From: Methanosphaera sp. rholeuAM74
GTDB lineage: Archaea; Methanobacteriota; Methanobacteria; Methanobacteriales; Methanobacteriaceae
NCBI GenBank assembly: GCA_003266075.1
Contig: MUZZ01000044.1
Span: forward strand, 6,793 to 15,705
Direction of reading: 5' to 3'
DNA: 8,913 nt
The translations under genes were made by a program, and so were the position numbers. The notes beneath the pieces are model-generated. The model was not told where the DNA came from. It worked only from the letters and a program-made list of their open reading frames with translations, and searched no databases. Position 1 is the first letter of the stretch. Each line of letters begins with the position of its first letter. Shown here in pieces: positions 6,560 through 8,913 of the stretch.

Positions 6560-7132
6560 CTATCCATCTAGTTTCAACAGTACGTCCACAATCCTATCGG
6601 CTAATAATCGGCTGGTTTCCACCCCAATTTCATCTTCACCAGTGTTTCCCACACCTGCTGCCCCATAATGTGCAGTTGGCCTGTTATCTCCGACAATAAT
6701 AGCCCCCTGTATGAGAAAAGCATCATGTATCGATGCAATCGTAGTTTCCTGTCCACCATTTCTGAATCCACCAGCACTAATTGCCCCACACACCTTATAC
6801 TTGAAGGCATGAACATTTCTCAGTGGTCTTAATCTGTCTAGGAACGTCTTTGCCTGTGCAGTCATGTTCCCAAAGTATACGGGACTTGCCATAATCACTC
6901 CATCAGCACAGCCAATCTTTTCTGTTAACTCATCCATATCATCACTTATAGCACACTTATTAGTTTGTTTACACTTATCACAGCCTGTACAGTAGGATAT
7001 ATCTTTATCATATAATGTTATGAGTTCTGTTTCAACACCCCTTTTCTCGGCTTGTTCTAGTGCAACCTTTGCAAGGTATTCAGTGTTTCCATCCTTCCGA
7101 GGACTTGCCACTACTGCTACTACTTTCAACAT
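6560..7132 (-). CDS. Iron-sulfur flavoprotein (Isf-like), NADPH-dependent FMN reductase fold
   Basis: This is a complete 190-residue cytoplasmic flavodoxin-fold oxidoreductase. The FMN phosphate loop is SPRKDGNTEYL (10-20). A compact cluster motif C48-x2-C51-x2-C54-x5-C60 matches the CX2CX2CX4-7C pattern that binds a 4Fe-4S cluster in Methanosarcina Isf. SPVYFGNMTAQAKTFLDR (83-100) and GAISAGGFRNGGQE (116-129) are the FMN isoalloxazine-binding loops. Family members pass electrons between ferredoxin or similar carriers and small acceptors such as O2 or H2O2, or act as FMN/quinone reductases; the acceptor here is unknown. The length is normal for Isf and no key residue is missing. The start is set by the strand-1 sequence MLKVVAVVASP and by AGGAGT nine bases upstream (7142-7147 on the complementary strand). 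It is transcribed divergently from the GT4 gene and alone in its transcript. G+C (42% in line 6781-6840) resembles the glycan genes, not the adhesin. Confidence 0.92.
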   Translation of the reverse strand: MLKVVAVVASPRKDGNTEYLAKVALEQAEKRGVETELITLYDKDISYCTGCDKCKQTNKCAISDDMDELTEKIGCADGVIMASPVYFGNMTAQAKTFLDRLRPLRNVHAFKYKVCGAISAGGFRNGGQETTIASIHDAFLIQGAIIVGDNRPTAHYGAAGVGNTGEDEIGVETSRLLADRIVDVLLKLDG

Positions 7133-7292
7133 AATCCAATTACTCCTTTTTATTTGTAATTATTTCTATTGTTTGTACTTGTTAATCTTGACGCTTTTTC
7201 TAAACAAAAGGGTAACCCCCTAAAGTTAAGTATTAAAGAAATAAACAATATAACATTATAATATAATATATTAATTAAATGAGGATTTAACT
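7133..7292. promoter_or_regulatory. Divergent promoter region between flavoprotein and GT4 genes
   Basis: These 160 bases must hold both promoters. On the right an extended AT run, with TATAATATAATATATTAA at about 7257-7274, lies just before the GT4 RBS GAGGA (7281-7285), so the functional TATA box is probably at its left edge (about 7247-7262). For the flavoprotein the RBS is at 7142-7147, and a TTTAATACTTAA-like element around 7225-7236 on the minus strand may serve as its TATA box. The GC-rich GGGTAACCCCC lies between them. Confidence 0.45.
7210..7220. promoter_or_regulatory. Short GC-rich partial palindrome, possible operator
   Basis: GGGTAACCC is an odd palindrome (GGGT-A-ACCC) extended by two further C. 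It is conspicuous in otherwise strongly AT-rich DNA and lies between two divergent promoters, about 78 bases from each start codon. A regulator shared by both genes could bind here; no known archaeal operator was recognised. Confidence 0.25.
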
Positions 7293-8426
7293 ATGAAGAT
7301 TTGTATGGTTACAGAGTTTTGTGTTCCCTACTATAATGGTGGTGGTGAACACAGATATTATGCTATGGCAAAACGATTGGTTGAGTTGGGTCACGAAGTT
7401 GACATGATTACCATGAATATAGCCGATAACAGCTACGAAACACCCGATGGCATTAACATCCATCACATTGGTCCACGTATAAATAACATTCCCTACCGTA
7501 GTGCGAAGGCTTTTATTCATTACTTCTTCAGTGTGACTAAGTGGATTTTATCCCATGACTATGACGTCATCGATGCACAAGCCTATTCACCACTACTATC
7601 AGCAACCCTATCTGCTAAGCTTAAGCGTACACCAATAGTAGGGGTCATATATGATACAAGTACCACTAATAATGATCAATGGCTTCAGTCCAAGAATACT
7701 GCTAGTTTTATGGAGAAGTTCCTAGTCAAACTCCCATATGATAGACTGCTGACTATTAGTCCTGCAACTATGAACTCACTTGTTGATGATTTCAACGTAG
7801 AACGGGAGGACATTGACCTTCTCTACTGTGGCGTTGACATAGCAAAGTACGACGCAGTAGAAAATCAGGAAGAAGTAAAAAATAGCATCATATTCATAGG
7901 AAGACTCGCACCACACAAGCACGTAGACGACCTACTGAGTATTCTCCCAAATCTAAGAGAAGACGTACCAGACGTATCATTAACGGTCGTCGGCAGGGGT
8001 CAAGAAAAGGAAAAACTCATAGAATTAGCACAGTCCAATGGTGTAAGTGACATAGTAACATTTAAACAGGACTTGACTGATGAAGAACTGATTAGTGAGA
8101 TTAAGAAGTCCTCAATTCTAGTACTACCATCCACCCGTGAGGGCTTCGGATTAGTACTTGCAGAGGCTAACTGTTGCTCTAAGCCTGTCGTGTCATACGC
8201 ATCTGGTGGAACAAAGGATGTCGTAGAGGATGGCTACAATGGTTTTCTCGTAAACCAGCGTGACATCGATGTTCTAGAAGAGAAAATACGCACATTACTT
8301 GTTGATGACCAACTCAGGACTAATATGGGCTTAAATGGTAGAAGTAGAGTTGAAAGCCTCTTTGATTGGAACAAAATTACTGATGAATATGTTGAAATCT
8401 TGGAAAAATTAATAAATAATAGTTAA
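7293..8426 (+). CDS. Family 4 glycosyltransferase (GT-B fold, retaining)
   Basis: This is a complete 377-residue cytoplasmic enzyme with the two Rossmann-like halves of GT4. The N-terminal acceptor domain contains the glycine-rich loop YYNGGGEHRYYAMAKRL (13-29). The C-terminal donor domain starts with FIGRLAPHKH (201-210), whose Arg and Lys contact the donor diphosphate. It continues through VVGRGQEKEKL (222-232) and LVLPSTREGFGLVLAEA (276-292), where E283 and E291 form the E-x7-E motif, and ends with the GGTKDVVEDGYNGFLV segment (305-320). The length is typical and there is no membrane segment. Such enzymes add sugars from a nucleotide donor to lipid-linked oligosaccharides or surface glycans; the particular sugar cannot be read. 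The start is supported by GAGGA seven bases upstream and by the strand-1 sequence MKICMVTEFCVPYY. The downstream dehydratase gene follows after 53 bases on the same strand, a likely operon for making and attaching a modified hexose. G+C is 45% in line 8101-8160. Confidence 0.95.
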   Translation: MKICMVTEFCVPYYNGGGEHRYYAMAKRLVELGHEVDMITMNIADNSYETPDGINIHHIGPRINNIPYRSAKAFIHYFFSVTKWILSHDYDVIDAQAYSPLLSATLSAKLKRTPIVGVIYDTSTTNNDQWLQSKNTASFMEKFLVKLPYDRLLTISPATMNSLVDDFNVEREDIDLLYCGVDIAKYDAVENQEEVKNSIIFIGRLAPHKHVDDLLSILPNLREDVPDVSLTVVGRGQEKEKLIELAQSNGVSDIVTFKQDLTDEELISEIKKSSILVLPSTREGFGLVLAEANCCSKPVVSYASGGTKDVVEDGYNGFLVNQRDIDVLEEKIRTLLVDDQLRTNMGLNGRSRVESLFDWNKITDEYVEILEKLINNS

Positions 8427-8479
8427 ATCAAATATAGTTATTAGTAATAAACAATTATAAAACATGGAGGAATACGTCG

Positions 8480-8913
8480 ATGTCATGGAAAAACAAGAAC
8501 GTACTGATAACAGGAATAAGTGGATTTGTAGGAGCATACCTAGCAGAAGAACTAATAAAACAGGAAGCTAACGTGTATGGATTAGTAAGAAGACGATCAG
8601 ATGGTACCATACCAAAGAACATAAAAAATCATGGACTGGATGGTCAATTCACACAGATAACTGGGGATTTAACAGACTTCTACGCAGTAGAAAATGCGAT
8701 TAATCAATCCCAGCCAGACTATATCTTCCACCTAGCAGCACAGTCATTCGTACCACAATCGTTTGACAACCCAACAGACACCGAGGACAACAATTCCAAA
8801 GGAACAAACAACATCCTCGAGGCAATGAGGGTAACAGATACAGATGCACGTATGGTATTTGCTGGTTCAAGTGAGGAATATGGACTCGTATTCTCTTCAC
8901 AACAACAATATGA
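8480..8913 (+). CDS. NAD(P)-dependent sugar-nucleotide epimerase/dehydratase, GDP-mannose 4,6-dehydratase-like, 3' end outside window
   Basis: The first 144 codons of an extended short-chain dehydrogenase/reductase are present. The dinucleotide-binding TGISGFVG (11-18) is followed by VYGLVRRRS (32-40), GDL (62-64), HLAAQSFVPQSF (84-95) and NPTDTEDNNSKGTNNILEA (97-115). Near the edge SSEEYG (130-135) supplies the Ser and Glu of the catalytic group; the YxxxK pair would lie beyond the window. The AAQSFVPxSFxNP and SSEEYG spelling is that of archaeal GDP-mannose 4,6-dehydratases, which convert GDP-mannose to GDP-4-keto-6-deoxymannose for rhamnose-, fucose- or perosamine-type sugars. The related 4-reductase (RMD) shares many of these motifs and cannot be excluded. 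The start is the ATG at 8480, nine bases after GGAGG (8466-8470); the ATG at 8464 is out of frame. It probably shares a transcript with the GT4 gene. Confidence 0.88.
   Translation, partial: MSWKNKNVLITGISGFVGAYLAEELIKQEANVYGLVRRRSDGTIPKNIKNHGLDGQFTQITGDLTDFYAVENAINQSQPDYIFHLAAQSFVPQSFDNPTDTEDNNSKGTNNILEAMRVTDTDARMVFAGSSEEYGLVFSSQQQY

Noticed and set aside
6601..6816. 71-codon minus-strand frame inside the flavoprotein gene
   Set aside because: It overlaps the FMN-binding part of a complete Isf-like gene in another frame of the same strand; there is no independent RBS or family likeness.
7020..7223. 67-codon plus-strand frame covering the flavoprotein's 5' end and the divergent intergenic region
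   Set aside because: It is antisense to the FMN phosphate-loop codons and has no RBS. Its hydrophobic end comes from the AT-rich intergenic DNA.

Overview
The window looks like chromosomal DNA of a Methanobacteriales archaeon, most likely Methanosphaera or a close Methanobrevibacter-like relative. The reasons are low G+C, strong GGAGG-type ribosome binding sites combined with archaeal TATA-like boxes, a large Asn/Thr-rich surface protein with Ig-like domains of the methanogen 'adhesin-like' kind, a DPM1-like glycosyltransferase, and an iron-sulfur flavoprotein with the compact cysteine motif known from methanogens. The genus is an inference; no rRNA or other marker gene is present.

Layout, left to right. 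(1) 1-683, minus strand: the N-terminal 227 codons of a family 2 glycosyltransferase running off the left edge. (2) 684-1397: 714 very AT-rich bases with no intact gene, one possible gene scrap, and candidate promoters for both flanking genes. (3) 1398-3752, plus: an 8-TM FtsX/MacB-type ABC permease with no ATPase partner in the window. (4) 3753-4076: a spacer with a likely terminator and the promoter and RBS of the next gene. (5) 4077-6062, plus: a secreted adhesin-like protein made of a signal peptide, an acidic Ser/Thr/Asn linker, tandem helical repeats and three Ig-like domains. (6) 6063-6559: a spacer with a T-rich terminator and a possible decayed gene. (7) 6560-7132, minus: an Isf-like flavoprotein. 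(8) 7133-7292: a divergent promoter region. (9) 7293-8426, plus: a GT4 glycosyltransferase. (10) 8480 to the right edge, plus: the N-terminal 144 codons of an NAD(P)-dependent sugar-nucleotide dehydratase of the GDP-mannose 4,6-dehydratase type.

How it may work together: both ends carry sugar-nucleotide and glycosyl-transfer genes, so the region looks like part of a surface-glycan locus. Between them sit a surface protein with 26 N-glycosylation sequons and a membrane permease. In hand-counted 60-base samples the glycan genes are about 45% G+C and the flavoprotein about 42%, against about 27-30% for the permease and adhesin. The central block may therefore be a separately acquired or differently evolving surface module inserted among older glycan genes. 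No CRISPR array, tRNA, rRNA or intact insertion sequence was seen.
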